A DNA stretch of 64,000 bases from Platerodrilus igneus (lineage: Eukaryota > Arthropoda > Insecta > Coleoptera > Lycidae): contig JARFIW010001368.1 in the NCBI GenBank assembly GCA_036346225.1, positions 248,001-312,000 on the forward strand, read 5' to 3'. Below the pieces are notes generated by a model. The model was not told where the DNA came from. It ran no database searches and saw only the letters and a list, made by a program, of their open reading frames with translations. Positions 1 through 10,536 of the stretch are shown piece by piece. The first letter of the stretch is position 1; every line of letters starts with the position of its first letter. A program made the translations under genes and the position numbers.

Positions 1-330
1 CTAAATAAAGAAGCAACTGTATTTATTTTTGCGATTATAAATATTAAAGTAGAAAATGCGTACGAATTTTTGCTAATGGTTTTTTTTTTATTTTTGATGT
101 ATTATAAAATGAAGGTTATTGAGTATATGTATTCTTTTAAAGCGGATATTTAAATATATCTAATATTACTGGAGCTTTCTGTATAGAGGAAATAATGTAT
201 GTTAAACAAACGAATAGATCTCAGTCTACTTTTGCAATGTATTCTGTGTATGTAATATATTCTGTGTATGATATATATTCTGTGTATGTACTATATGTAA
301 GATGTATAAGAGATGTATATTATATAATAT
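1..330. repeat. Diverged large duplication, copy 1
   Basis: This AT-rich stretch aligns by eye with 4655-4975. Shared landmarks in the same order are an AAAGAAG start, TTTTTGATGTATTA, ATTCTTTTAAAG, AGCTTTCT, GTATGTTAAA and a run of TCTGTGTATGTAATAT repeats. Similarity is interrupted by small indels, so the duplication is old. No coding potential is seen; the short ORF here only reads the TGTATG-type repeat. Confidence 0.6.
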
Positions 331-675
331 ATTTAATTTGTTTTATAAGGCTGATATGTGAAAGTAGTCGAAATGAGGTGATTGGTTTAGTTTAATTTAC
401 GTGGAATGAATGTACCGAGGATATATTTGGATACTTGTGTATGCTAATTCGTGTGGTAATAAATTTTCTTTCTTCAATATCAATAAACAGGCGTATTTTA
501 TATTTCCGATATATGATGATAGTTAAAAGTGGTAAGTTATAGAAGTGCTGCAAGCAACCGTTGGATAAAGCATAAGGTGAAATGTTAACAATATCTGGAA
601 TAGTATATCGCAGGTTAAATTGGCAAGCGATTTAAAAATCACGGTGATTCTACACGAAAGTGGCTCGGACGTTTA

Positions 676-706
676 GCGTTTGCGTTTGCGTTTGCGTTTG
701 CGTTTG
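676..706. repeat. TTTGCG hexanucleotide microsatellite
   Basis: About five perfect copies of a 6-bp unit, GCGTTT, in a row. It is not the insect telomere repeat TTAGG. The surrounding 330-1505 stretch is AT-rich and shows no gene. Confidence 0.7.
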
Positions 707-1505
707 TCGAAGCTGCAAATGGTTAAACAAAGAAGTATGAAATTAATGTAGCCTCATTAAAAGTGATATGTTTTGAAATATCTCTTTTAACATATTGCGA
801 ATGAAAATAATGTACATGTACGTTTTAGATATTTTTCATTGGTTTTGAGTATCTCCTGTGAAGGCGTATGAAATCAATCTAACCTCGAATGTACCTGTTA
901 ACGAATATAAATAAACTTTTAGTAATTATAAATGTACATGAGGTGTAATGTTGAAACTGTGTGTTCTAAAAAGTGGAATATGCGCGGCATTTGATTTTTG
1001 AGTTATACATAAGAAAAGCTATGTATTTTATGTACACCCTTTGAATGAAAATGGAAATAAAGCTGTCGTAATAGTTATATTATTAAACGGCCTAAGTAAC
1101 AACAAAAGTGATAGAAATCGAAGTCGACCCCAAACTGTTGTAGTTACAGTGCAAACCTATTAAATTGGGCATTCCGTATGATTTATTTATCCCACTAAAT
1201 TTGAATGATTTTCACATATAAAATGAGACATAATTGTGCACGTTTGAAAAGCATTTGGATTTCTGCAAAAGTACGTTAGACCATTATTAGAAAATATAAT
1301 AATTAATCATGTGTGCAATGTAGAGAACTCGAAATACTTAAATGAACTGCGATATGCCCACAACTGTCAAATAAGAGGGCCCTTTTTAAAAATAGACCGC
1401 GCATATTAATTTATTCTGTAAAGCCGCTATTATTTAAATTAGATACTAAATTAGATATTAAATTAATCTAGATTTCTATGTATAGCAAATGTTCTATGTT
1501 CTATG

Positions 1506-1804
1506 TCGCACGGCTTGTTCGGTTTTTAGATCGGAATTTTTTGAGGGATCCAAGCTTTTTTAACACGTTAACGAATACGTCGCTTCAAATTAATCTTTTC
1601 CCGGAAAATCCATATTTCTCCGCAAGTTATCGGTTTTCCGCCATAAAAACCGGCCTATACTAAGCACGCAAAAATTCTCCACCTAACCACCACCCGTCCG
1701 CGCCCCCAACTCCGAAACCCTCGGACGCAAATCAAAATAAGCGATCGATTCGCGCCTCTCAACTTTAACACAAAGACGGGCGTCCGAAATTTATAGTTAT
1801 TAGA
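1506..1804. repeat. GC-richer dispersed repeat, copy 1
   Basis: Roughly 95% identical by eye to 6331-6629. It starts at CGCACGG, carries a BamHI-HindIII-like stretch, and ends TTATAGTTATTAGA. The last 70 bases recur a third time at 10470-10536. All three copies lie beside long tandem arrays. In this copy the homology ends exactly where the Helitron-like terminus begins. It has no recognisable gene, and its short ORFs are shared by the copies without obvious protein homology. Confidence 0.75.
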
Positions 1805-1836
1805 CTAGAAGCGGTTTGTAGTCCCTACGGGACTAC
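1805..1836 (-). mobile_element. Helitron-like 3' terminus (hairpin plus CTAG)
   Basis: Read on the minus strand, an 8-bp stem (GTAGTCCC / GGGACTAC, 3-nt loop, plus coordinates 1818-1836) is followed after 9 bases by CTAG and then a T. Helitron 3' ends have a short GC-rich hairpin about 10 bases before CTRR and insert between A and T. The related locus at 10470-10545, which lacks this sequence, has A|T at the corresponding point. The 5' TC end was not identified and no Rep/helicase gene is present, so this would be a non-autonomous end only. Confidence 0.45.
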
Positions 1837-1840
1837 TTTG

Positions 1841-2138
1841 AGCGCCCTCACACTCTCTGCGTCCTCACACTCTCTGCGACCTCACACTCTCTGCGACCTC
1901 ACACTTTCTGCGCCCTCACACTCTCTGCGCCCTTACACTCTCCGCGCCCTTACATTCTCTGCGCCCTGACACTCTCTGCGCCCTGACACTCTCTGCGCCC
2001 TTACTACTCTCTGCACCCTTACACTCACGACGCCCTTACACTCTCTGCGCCCTTACACTCTCTGCGCCCTTACACTCTCTGCGCCCTTACACTCTCTGCG
2101 CTCTTACACTCTTTGCGCCCTTACACTCTCTGCGCCCT
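1841..2138. repeat. 17-bp minisatellite array
   Basis: About 17 copies of a unit close to CGCCCTTACACTCTCTG, beginning just inside the Helitron-like hairpin. The first copies use CTCAC, later ones CTTAC, so the array is ordered by variant. Minisatellites close to the hairpin are common in non-autonomous insect Helitrons. Confidence 0.85.
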
Positions 2139-2319
2139 TCTCTTTCAAGTTTAGAGCATATCTCGGCAATTAAGATTTAATGTTATTGACAATGGTTTTG
2201 AAAAGTCGTTAATAAAGACATTTAAATTTTGGTACCATTGAGCCAGAATTTCGGTTTCACCAAGTTTCTATGTTTGTTGTGTTTATAGAAGAATTTTTGG
2301 AGAAGCGCAAATAGTATTC

Positions 2320-2530
2320 GAAAAAGCTTTGGAAATGGCCACAAAAGCCTAGGAAATGGCCACAAAAGCCTGGAAAATTGCCACAAAAGCTTAGAAAATC
2401 GCCACACAACCTAGAAAATGGCCACAAAAGCCCATAAAATTGCCACAAAAGCCCAGAAAATTGCCACACAAACTTAGAGAATTGCCACAAAAGCCTAGAA
2501 ACCTGCCACAAAAGCCTGGCAAACTTTGTC
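2320..2530. repeat. 21-bp minisatellite array
   Basis: Roughly ten copies of a unit like CCTAGAAAATTGCCACAAAAG, 20-21 bp. ORFs on the minus strand rich in Leu-Trp-Phe only translate this unit. The motif CCTAGA...CAAAA resembles the unit of the array at 8755-10260. Confidence 0.8.
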
Positions 2531-2576
2531 AAAATAACTTCTGGGAGCCGATTGGACCAAGATCACTCCGTTTAAA

Positions 2577-3300
2577 ATGGACTTTGTCGAAATAACTCCT
2601 AGGACGCGATCGAATCAAGATCAAGATCAAGTTCAAGATCAAGATCACTTCGCCCGAGTAGACTTTGCCGAAATCACTTCAAAGTGTCGATCGGATCTAG
2701 ACCATTTCGCCAAAGCAGACTGCCGGAACCACTTCGAAGTGTCGATCGGATCAAGACAACTTCGCCCAAGTAGACTTTGTCGAAATCACTTCGAAGTGCC
2801 TATCGGAGCAAGACCACTTCCCCAAAGTAGACGTTGCCGAAATCACTTCGAAGTGTCGATCGGATCAAGACCACTTAGCCCAAGTAGACGTTGCCGAAAT
2901 CACTCCGAAGTGTCGATCGGATCAATACCACTTCGCCCAAGTAGACTTTGTCAAAATCACTTCAAAGTGTCGATCGGATTAAAACCACTTCGCCCAAGTA
3001 GACTTTGTCAAAATCACTTCGGAGAATTGATCGGAGCAAGACCACTTTGCTGTAGTAGACTTTGTCGAAATCACTTCGGAGAATCAATCGGATCAAGATC
3101 ACTTCGACCAAGTAGACTTTTTTGAAATTACTTCGAAGTGTGGTCCGGATCAAGACTACTTCGTCCAAGTAGATTTTTAAAAATCACTTGCGAGAATTGA
3201 TCGGAGCAAGACCACTTCGCCCAAGTAGACTTTGTCAAAATCACTCCGGAGAATCAATCGGATGATGACCACTTTGCTCAAGTAGGGTTTGTCAAAATTA
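2577..3300. repeat. 57-bp satellite array, locus 1
   Basis: About 12 copies of a 57-bp unit containing GATCGGATCAAGACCACTTC and GTAGACTTTGTCGAAATCAC. Because 57 is divisible by three, one frame stays open for 182 codons and encodes a 19-residue repeat. This is a by-product of the period, not evidence of a gene. The same unit forms the array at 6629-7262. Confidence 0.85.
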
Positions 3301-3440
3301 CGTTGAAGAATCGATCGGATTTAGAACGATTTAGAACGATCTAGAACGATTTAGAACGATTTAGAACGATTTAGAACGATTTAGAACGATTTAGAACGAT
3401 TTAGAACGATGTAGAACGATTAAGAACGACTGAGAAAGTT
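3301..3440. repeat. 10-bp satellite block, GATTTAGAAC type
   Basis: About a dozen tandem copies of a decamer, mostly GATTTAGAAC, with scattered substitutions. It is the first of five adjoining decamer-based blocks. Confidence 0.85.
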
Positions 3441-3735
3441 CTAGAACGATTAAGAGCAATTTAGAAGGTTGTAGAAGATTGTAGAAGGTTGTAGTAGGTT
3501 TCAGAAGGCTGTAGAAGGTTGTAGAAGGTTGTGGAAGGTTGCAGAAGGTTGCAGAAAGTTGCAGAAGGTTGTAGAAGATTGTAGAAGGTTGTAGAAGGTT
3601 GTAGAAGGTTGTAGAAGGTTGTAGAAGGTTGTAGTAGGTTGTAGAAGGTTGCCAAAGGGTGCAGAAGGGTGGAAAAGGTTGTAGAAGGTTTTAGAAGGTT
3701 GTAGAACGATTCAGAAGGTGCTGAAACAATTTCGA
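3441..3735. repeat. 10-bp satellite block, GTTGTAGAAG type
   Basis: About 26 tandem decamers, mostly GTTGTAGAAG, with GTTGCAGAAG variants clustered near the middle. It changes gradually into the neighbouring block rather than at a sharp breakpoint. Confidence 0.85.
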
Positions 3736-3759
3736 ACGACTTAGAAGGTTTTAGAACGC

Positions 3760-4072
3760 TGCAGTACGATGCAGTACGATGCAGAACGAATCAGAACAAA
3801 TGAGAATGTAGTAGAACAATTTTGAACGATACAGAACGATTCGGAACGATACGGAAGGATACGGAACGATTCGGAACGATACGGAAGGATACGGAACGAT
3901 TCGGAACGATACGGAACGGTATGAAAAGTTTTGGAACGATATGGAACGATATGGAACGATATGGAGCGATATGGAACGATTTTGAACGTTCCGGAACGAT
4001 GCGGAACGGTTCGGTACGATGCGGAACGGTTCGGTACGATGCGGAACGATTCGGAACGATACGGAACGATGC
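3760..4072. repeat. 10-bp satellite block, GATACGGAAC/GATATGGAAC type
   Basis: About 30 decamers of GATACGGAAC, GATTCGGAAC and GATATGGAAC. Several 20-40 bp higher-order periods are visible. Long ORFs in several frames are translations of this 10-bp period, which gives a 10-residue protein repeat. Confidence 0.85.
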
Positions 4073-4240
4073 ATAACGTTGCATAACGATGCATGACGAT
4101 GCATAACGATGCATAACGATGCATAACGATGCATAACGATGCACAACGATGCATAACGAAGCATAACGATGCATAACGATGCATAACGATGCATAACGAA
4201 GCATAACGATGCATAACGATGCATAACGATGCATAACGAT
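4073..4240. repeat. 10-bp satellite block, GATGCATAAC type
   Basis: About 17 decamers of GATGCATAAC. The core ATGCAT is palindromic, unlike the other decamer variants. All frames on the minus strand stay open, giving a Met-His-Arg-Tyr-Ala-Ser-Leu-Cys-Ile-Val protein repeat that should not be read as a gene. Confidence 0.9.
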
Positions 4241-4335
4241 GCAGCAATGCAGAAAGAACAGAACAAATGAGAATGCAGTAGAACAAATGAGAATGCAGTA
4301 GAAGAAATGAGAATGTAGTAGAACAATTTCGAAGG
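4241..4335. repeat. 20-bp satellite block at the array end
   Basis: About four copies of a unit like GTAGAACAAATGAGAATGCA, equal to two decamers. A similar stretch occurs at 3785-3825, so this unit appears at both ends of the GGAAC/ATAAC blocks. Confidence 0.75.
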
Positions 4336-4654
4336 ATTATTGAATTTCCACTAAATAACGCCGGTTGGTAGTTGTCGTTTCGTTTAAGAGTAGTTAATTT
4401 TGAAATAGGGCAATTGGAATAATTAGAACAACAATTTTTTTTATCCAAAATTAATAAACAATACGTGAGGTTGTTTGCAGCAATAGTTCTAAAAAGCAGA
4501 AAGCAATATAGGTGCTTAAGTAGAAGTTGAAACGAAAACAATTCCCGGAATAGCATGTTAGAGTAAGTTTAAAATTCTTCTAAATCTTTTTGAGTTCGTA
4601 CAGTAAAGAAGCAAATGTGTTAAGCTCTTCCATTCGTAGAGGTTTTGTTAGTGG
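4336..4654. other. Non-coding spacer
   Basis: AT-rich sequence between the decamer arrays and the second large-duplication copy. I see no gene, RNA or repeat boundary in it. Confidence 0.5.
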
Positions 4655-4975
4655 ATAATTAAAGAAGTATATGTATTTGTATTTGTGACTATAAATGTTG
4701 AAGTTGAACGGATTCTTGCGAATTGGTTTTTATGTTTGTTTTTTGATGTATTACAAAGTGAAAGTTATAGAGGATAGGTATTCTTTTAAAGGGGACATTT
4801 AAAGAGAGATAATTTTATTCCAGCTTTCTAGATACAGCAAATAGTGTATGTTAAATATTTGAATAGATGTGAATCTACTATTGGAATATGTTATGTGTAG
4901 GTAATATGTTTTGTGTATGTAATATGTTCTGCGTATGTAATATGTATAAGTGATGAACTGCAATTTATGATGTTA
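4655..4975. repeat. Diverged large duplication, copy 2
   Basis: Partner of 1-330, with the same landmark order and small indels. With the 1506-1804 / 6331-6629 pair, offset by 4825 bp, and the two 57-bp arrays, it shows that a block of about 4.7 kb was duplicated in direct orientation. The following 4976-5680 is AT-rich without a recognisable gene. Confidence 0.6.
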
Positions 4976-5684
4976 AATTTGCTGTAGTATTACGATAAAA
5001 CTCGGTTAAATAAATAACGATAAAGCGACGTTAACGTTATGGACTATGTAATTTTTCTTAAAGTTGGTATCATTTAATGAGATATTAAATTAATCCAGCT
5101 TTTTATATATATAGTAAATGTTGTATGTTAAATAAGGAAAAAGATTGAAAACTACACATTGAATCTAGTATGTATGTGTGTGTTAGATGAATCTGTTGTT
5201 GCGTATCCCAAAACAATTGTACCAATCTTAATGAAAGTTTTATGAAAACAGCACAGCAGCAGCTTGCAAAGTGTTAAGAATTCAGGTTGTAGGATACGGT
5301 CAGTGTTTAATGATGTATATTAGAAATGTTTTAAAGGCGTAAGAGTAACTTAGAAAATTAATTGGATGATACATCTTTCTCGCACCACCGGTAACCGACA
5401 TGTTGTTGCTGCCGGTGAACGCGCTTCGTGTTTTTTGTTTCAATTGTTCGTACGTTATGTAATGCATAAGCTATTTTTTTTCGAATAACTTTGACAATTC
5501 CAGGAAAGCCAGATTTTTTTTAAACAGTTTTAGAGTAAGTGTAAGTTAGATTTTATAAATTATAGACATTATAGACCGTTGCAAAGCGTATGAGAAATGA
5601 TCTGATTCTTTTTATGCATACTAATAAATAAAATAAATGCAGATGGTTGTTTATAAAGTTGACGAAAAAATTAAAAAAAGTAAA

Positions 5685-5757
5685 TGGAACTGGGAATTGA
5701 ACCATTAAACTTACGCTTGGTAGCCAGATATCATAGCATCGCGCTATGGAGGTGTCA
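5685..5757 (-). ncRNA. tRNA-like sequence (pseudogene or SINE head)
   Basis: On the minus strand an A-box-like TAGCGCGATGC and a B-box-like GGTTCAATTCCC lie about 40 bases apart, as in tRNA genes, and TAGC/GCTA can form a D-stem. The T-stem pairs poorly and no convincing anticodon stem or acceptor stem closes. I therefore read it as a decayed tRNA or the tRNA-derived head of a SINE. No poly(A) tail was located. Confidence 0.35.
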
Positions 5758-6330
5758 GTATTTGTAAATTGGTTAGTAGTATACTTTCAATTACTTTTAA
5801 TTACCCTGAATTACTTTCAATTTAGCGGACCAAACACGAAATACACCGAATTCTGACCAAATCACGGTCTATTGAAAATTCTCGGCTATCATCGTGAAGA
5901 AACGCCAAAATGAAAAGTTTATTATTTTTGAAATAAATAGCCAGCGTGTGTGAAAAAAAAGACGTTTTCCTATAATGTAAATCAAGTAACGGTACTTCTA
6001 AATCATATTGGTTGAATTGTAATGGAAAATTCCAGAAATTTGAAAGGAAGTATGTCACCATAGATTTTGAAGGTATACGCTTGTACTTTTCCGTTGGTGA
6101 CGTTACCTGTTTTTGACGTTTGTCGAATAAATTATACAATTTTTAATAAGTGTTTTAAGAAAAAATTGCAGTGGTAGCCCGCAAATGGTGAATTATTCAG
6201 TTTTTAGAATACGAATAGCGTTGTTTGGCATATATTAGAAATTTTTTAACGCCCGAATACGAATTTTAGAAACCAACTCGATCTTTCTACTCTCTCGTAC
6301 CAACGCTAACGAAACAGTTGCCGACCTCGT

Positions 6331-6629
6331 CGCACGGGCCGTTCGGTTTTTAGATCGGAATTTTTTGAGGGATCCAAGCTTTTTTAACACGTTAACGAAT
6401 ACGTCGCTTCAAATTAATCTTTTCCCGGAAAATCCTTATTTCTCCGCAAGTTATCGGTTTTCCGCCATAAAAACCGGCCTATCCTAAGCACGCGAAAATT
6501 CTCCACCGAACCACCACCCGTCCGCGCCCTCAACCCCGAAACCCTCGGACGCAAATCCCAATAAGCGATTGATTCGCGCCTCTCAACTTTAACACAAAGA
6601 CGGGCATACAAAACTTATAGTTATTAGAT
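6331..6629. repeat. GC-richer dispersed repeat, copy 2
   Basis: Near-identical partner of 1506-1804, ending TTATAGTTATTAGA. Here the homology runs directly into the 57-bp satellite instead of the Helitron-like hairpin. This shows the hairpin and the 17-bp array are absent at this locus. Confidence 0.75.
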
Positions 6630-7262
6630 CAAGACCACTTCGCTCTAGTAGATTTTGTCGAAATCACTTCGGGGAGCCGACCGGATCAAGAACACTTTGT
6701 GTTAGTAGTCTTTGTCGAAATCACTTCGGGGAGTCGATCGGATCAAGACCACTCCATTCTAGTAGTCTTTGACGAAATCACTTCAGGGAGTCGATCGGAT
6801 CAAGACCACTTCGCCCTAGTAGACTTTGTCGAAACACTTCGGAGGAGCCAATTGGATCAAGACCAGTTCGCCCTAGCAGTCTTTGTCGAAATCACTTCGG
6901 AGAGTCGATCGGATCAAGACCACTTCGCTCTAGTGACTTTGTCGAAATGATTTCGGAGAATCAATCGGATCAAGATCACTTCGTCCTAGTGACTTGTCGA
7001 AAGCACCTCGGAGGAGTCGATTGGATCAAGATCACTTTGTCATAGAAGACTTTGTAAAAATCAGTTAGTGGTAGTCGATTGGATCAAGATCGCTTCGCCA
7101 TAGTATACTGTCGAAATCATTTTGGGAAGTCGATCGGATTAAGACCTTTGTGTCCTAGTAGACTGTCGAAATCACTGCGGGAGCCGATAGGATCAAGATG
7201 ACTTTGCGCTAGTAGACTGTCAAAGTCACTTCGGGGAGTTGATCAGGATCAAGATCAGTTCC
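6629..7262. repeat. 57-bp satellite array, locus 2
   Basis: About 11 copies of the same 57-bp family as 2577-3300, with a GGGAGTC rather than GAAGTGTC sub-variant, so the loci have evolved separately. The right end is more degenerate, with indels breaking the period. The 83-codon plus-strand ORF is a by-product of the period. Confidence 0.85.
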
Positions 7263-8261
7263 TTAATAGTACCTACGATGCGACGTTTAGCTTCAAGTAA
7301 TGTAAATGACAATATTCGGTAACTGTACTAAAATATTTACCTAACTGTTTAAAGTAATTAACGATTTCTTCTATTTTATTTGCTTTTTATACCATTGTTG
7401 TGCGTTGTACAATAGGAAAAGCAGTGGAAAAACCTATTTTAAACTTAATTTTAACCTTAATACCACCTTAAACTATAAACACTAAAAAGTAAACAACTAT
7501 ATACAAATGCGGGTAGACGGAGGTGTTAGCCTTTCGCTATCGAACCTTATTTTGTAGAAAAATTTTTGCTTGTATACGTGTAATAGTCGAAGCCTCAAAA
7601 GATATATAGCGTTTTCTAAATTATTTTTCAGATGTATTCGGTAATAAACGTCAAATAAAATTTTTAACTTTTTGTGTTTAAAATAGACCGCGTGTATTAA
7701 TGTGTGATCCTTTTTTATAATTAGAATTAATAATTATCAGTACTATAAAGAATTATTATGTAATTTAGAAGCTTTAATTGTAGAAATTTGCAAATTAACT
7801 GTGTTAACAGAGTTTCAGATAGTGCGTACTCGTGCTTCAAGGTCGTAACATAGGTTAGATGAGTTAGTATATAAGCGCCACTTCCTGTTTATAAGCTGTT
7901 GCCGTCTTTGTCCGCCATTTTGGAGGATAGTGTTAATACTTCCTATGAAATTATAGGTTTGGTTAGCATCTTCACTATATTTAAAAGGTTAAAAACCCTG
8001 CTATGATTTACATCGAAGAATGCATTGCAAATGTATTTGAAAGGTTATAGATGCAAAAATTTATATTTCCATATTTCACTCAAATGAATTACATACATTA
8101 TTTATGTACATAAGTCAAATTAATAAAACTGAAAATATAAGTTTGTACATCATACATGCATTTTATGAAATGAATTAAACATTTTACCAAAATATATTAT
8201 TGGCTTATTGCATATTACAGGAAGAAGAAAACTGATTTCAGGTACAATTGAGAAATACAAA
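7263..8261. other. Non-coding spacer
   Basis: AT-rich. A stretch near 7680 (AAAATAGACCGCG then TATTAAT) resembles 1388-1412, so parts are again diverged copies of the left edge. No gene is supported. Confidence 0.5.
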
Positions 8262-8740
8262 ATGCTTTTAAACCGAAAATGCTTTAAAACCGAAAATGCT
8301 TTAAAACCGAAAATGCTTTAAAACCGAAAATGCTTTAAAACAGAAAATGCTTTAAAACCGAAAATGCTTTAAAACAGAAAATGCTTTAAAATAGAAAATG
8401 CTTCAAACACAGAAAATGCTTTAAAACAGAAAGTGCTTTAAAACAGAAAATGCTTTAAAACCGAAAATGCTTTAAAACTGACAATGCTTTAAAACAAAAA
8501 ATGCTTTAAAACAAAAAATGCTTAAAACAGAATATGCTTTAAACACAGAAAATGCTTTAAACACAGAAAATGCTTTAAAACAGAAAATGCTTTAAAACAG
8601 AAAATGCTTTAAAACAGAAAATGGTTTAATACAGAAAATGGTTTAATACAGAAAATGGTTTAATACAGAAAATGCTTTAAAACAAAATAAATGCTTTAAA
8701 ACAGAAAAAATGCTTTATAACAGAAAAAATGCTTTTAAAC
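8262..8740. repeat. 17-bp minisatellite, GAAAATGCTTTAAAACC type
   Basis: Some 27 copies of a 17-bp AT-rich unit with CCG/CAG/ACAG variants. The last copies lengthen by one to three bases before the array changes into the 20-bp type. Confidence 0.9.
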
Positions 8741-8754
8741 ATACAAAATGTTTG

Positions 8755-9130
8755 ATAAGCTACAAAGTTCCGTCAAAACCCAGAAAGCTCCGTCAAAATC
8801 TAGTATATTCTGTCAAAATCTTGCAAATCCTGCCAAAATCTAGTGAATTCCGTCAAAAAAAAATCCGGCAAAAACCTAAGAAATTCCGTTAAAAACTTTC
8901 CGTAAAAATTTGGAATTTTCGCCAAAATTTAGGAATGTCCGTCAATAATTAAAATTTTTCGTCAAAATCTAGAAATTCTCGTGAAAATCTAGAAATTTAC
9001 ACCAAAATCTAGAAATTTCGGTCGAAATCTAGAACTTTCCGTCAAAACCTAGAACTTTCCGTCAAAACCCAGAACTTTCCGCCCAAATTTAGAAAGTTCC
9101 GCCAAAACCTAGAAATTTTCGCAAAAAACC
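8755..9130. repeat. 20-bp minisatellite, CCTAGAACTTTCCGTCAAAA type
   Basis: About 18 copies with strong unit-to-unit variation. The phase and the motif CCTAGA...CAAAA continue into the next block and resemble the array at 2320-2530. Confidence 0.8.
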
Positions 9131-10260
9131 CTATGGTTTCCCTTTCAAGCACATTGACTTTTTGTTTTGAAAACCTAAAATTGTTTTTCAAAAATTTAAA
9201 ATTTCACTTTAAAAACCTTGAATTGTTTTTTAAAAACCTAGTTTTTCCTTTAGGAACCTAGTTTTTTCTTTAAAAACCTAGACTTTTCTTCCAAAGCCTA
9301 GTTTTTTCTTCAAAAAAATCTGGTTTTTCTTCGAAAATCTAGGTTTTGCTTTAAAATGCTATAGTTTACTTTAAAAACCTGGATTTTCCATTAAAAATCT
9401 AGCCTTTTTTTTTAAATTTAGATTTTCTCTTTAAAAACCTAGATTTTTCTGTAAAACCCTAGGTTTCCCCTTAAAATCTTAGATTTTTCTTTAAAAACCA
9501 AGACTTCTCTTCAAAAACCCAGGCCTCTCTTTAAAAACCCAGGCTTTTCTTTAAAAATCAAGGCCTTTCCCCAAAAACCCAAACTCTTCTTTAAATCTCT
9601 AGGTTTTCGCCCAAAAGCATAGGACCTTATTTAAAAACCTAGGAATTTTTTTAAAAACCTATCCGTTTTTTAAAAAACCTACGCTCTTCTTTAAAAACCT
9701 TGACTTTTTGGAAGCCTAGAATTCTTCCATAAACCTCAGAATTTTTTTAAAAAAATTTTTTTTCTTAAAAAATCTAGAATTTTCCTTTAAAATCCTAGGT
9801 TTTTTTAAAAAACCTAGAATGTTCTTTAAATGCCTAGGCTTTCCTTAAAAAACCTAAATTTTTCTTGAAAAACCTAGAATTATCTTTAAATATCAAGAAT
9901 TTTCTTTAAAAACTAAGAAATTTTATTTAATATCTTGGTTTTTCTCTAAAACCCATGATTTCCCTTTAAAACCCAAGACTTTCCTTTAAAAACCTACACT
10001 TTTTTTCAAAAACCTAGACTTTTCTTCAAACATCTAGACTTTTCTCCAAAAACCTAGACTTTTCTTCAAAAACCTAGACTTTTCTTCAAAAACCTAGATT
10101 TTTCTCCAAAAACACAGATCTTTCTCAAAAAACCCGGGTTTTACCTACAAAAACCTAAGCCTTTCTCTAAAAAACCTAGATTTTTCTTTAAACACTTTGA
10201 ATTTTCTAAAAACTTAGCTTTTCCCCCACGAACCTAGTTTTCCTTTAAAAACGGAGGGTT
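9131..10260. repeat. 20-bp minisatellite, CCTAGACTTTTCTTCAAAAA type
   Basis: More than 50 copies of a 20-bp unit in which TTTAAAAACCTAG is best conserved. The most homogeneous copies lie at about 10000-10110. No coding potential is seen. Confidence 0.85.
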
Positions 10261-10469
10261 TTTAAAAACGGAATATCAATAGACGAAATGGGCGTTAATA
10301 TTTTATAGCAATGGGAATTGAATAATCAGGTTAAACAATGTAAATATAAAACGTCAGAGGGGAAACCCATTGGTGAAGTAGTGACCAAAATGTTTGAGTA
10401 ATTGCGAGCGATATCCCAAAGCTTGCGTTAGAACGCATCCTACTCTGTCAAACCATCCTCGGAGGAGAT

Positions 10470-10536
10470 ACGCGAAAAGCGATCGATTCGCACCTCTCAA
10501 CTTTAACACAAAGTCACGCTATCAAGATTTATAGTT
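10470..10536. repeat. Dispersed repeat, copy 3 (short)
   Basis: The segment GCGATCGATTCGCACCTCTC through TTATAGTTATTAGA matches the right ends of 1506-1804 and 6331-6629. Beyond it the sequence differs from both, so this copy can serve as a comparison for the uninserted state. Confidence 0.65.

Noticed and set aside
676..706. Possible telomere-type repeat
   Set aside because: The unit is TTTGCG with only about five copies; the usual arthropod telomere repeat is TTAGG.
2222..2532. Leu/Trp/Phe-rich minus-strand ORFs that look like membrane proteins
   Set aside because: They are translations of the 21-bp minisatellite.
2577..3125. 182-codon ORF with a 19-residue repeat
   Set aside because: The frame is open only because the satellite unit is 57 bp; the paralogous array at 6629-7262 does not keep the frame.
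3741..4556. Long ORFs on both strands with His-Arg-Tyr-Ala-Ser or Ser-Phe-Arg-Ile-Val repeats
   Set aside because: They translate the 10-bp satellite in several frames at once and have no start context or homologous domain.
5822..6139. 105-codon minus-strand ORF
   Set aside because: No recognisable domain, no supporting neighbours, and it lies within a diverged duplicated block of satellites.
8262..10260. Tandem arrays that could be taken for a CRISPR array
   Set aside because: Repeats are contiguous without unique spacers, in eukaryotic DNA with no cas genes.
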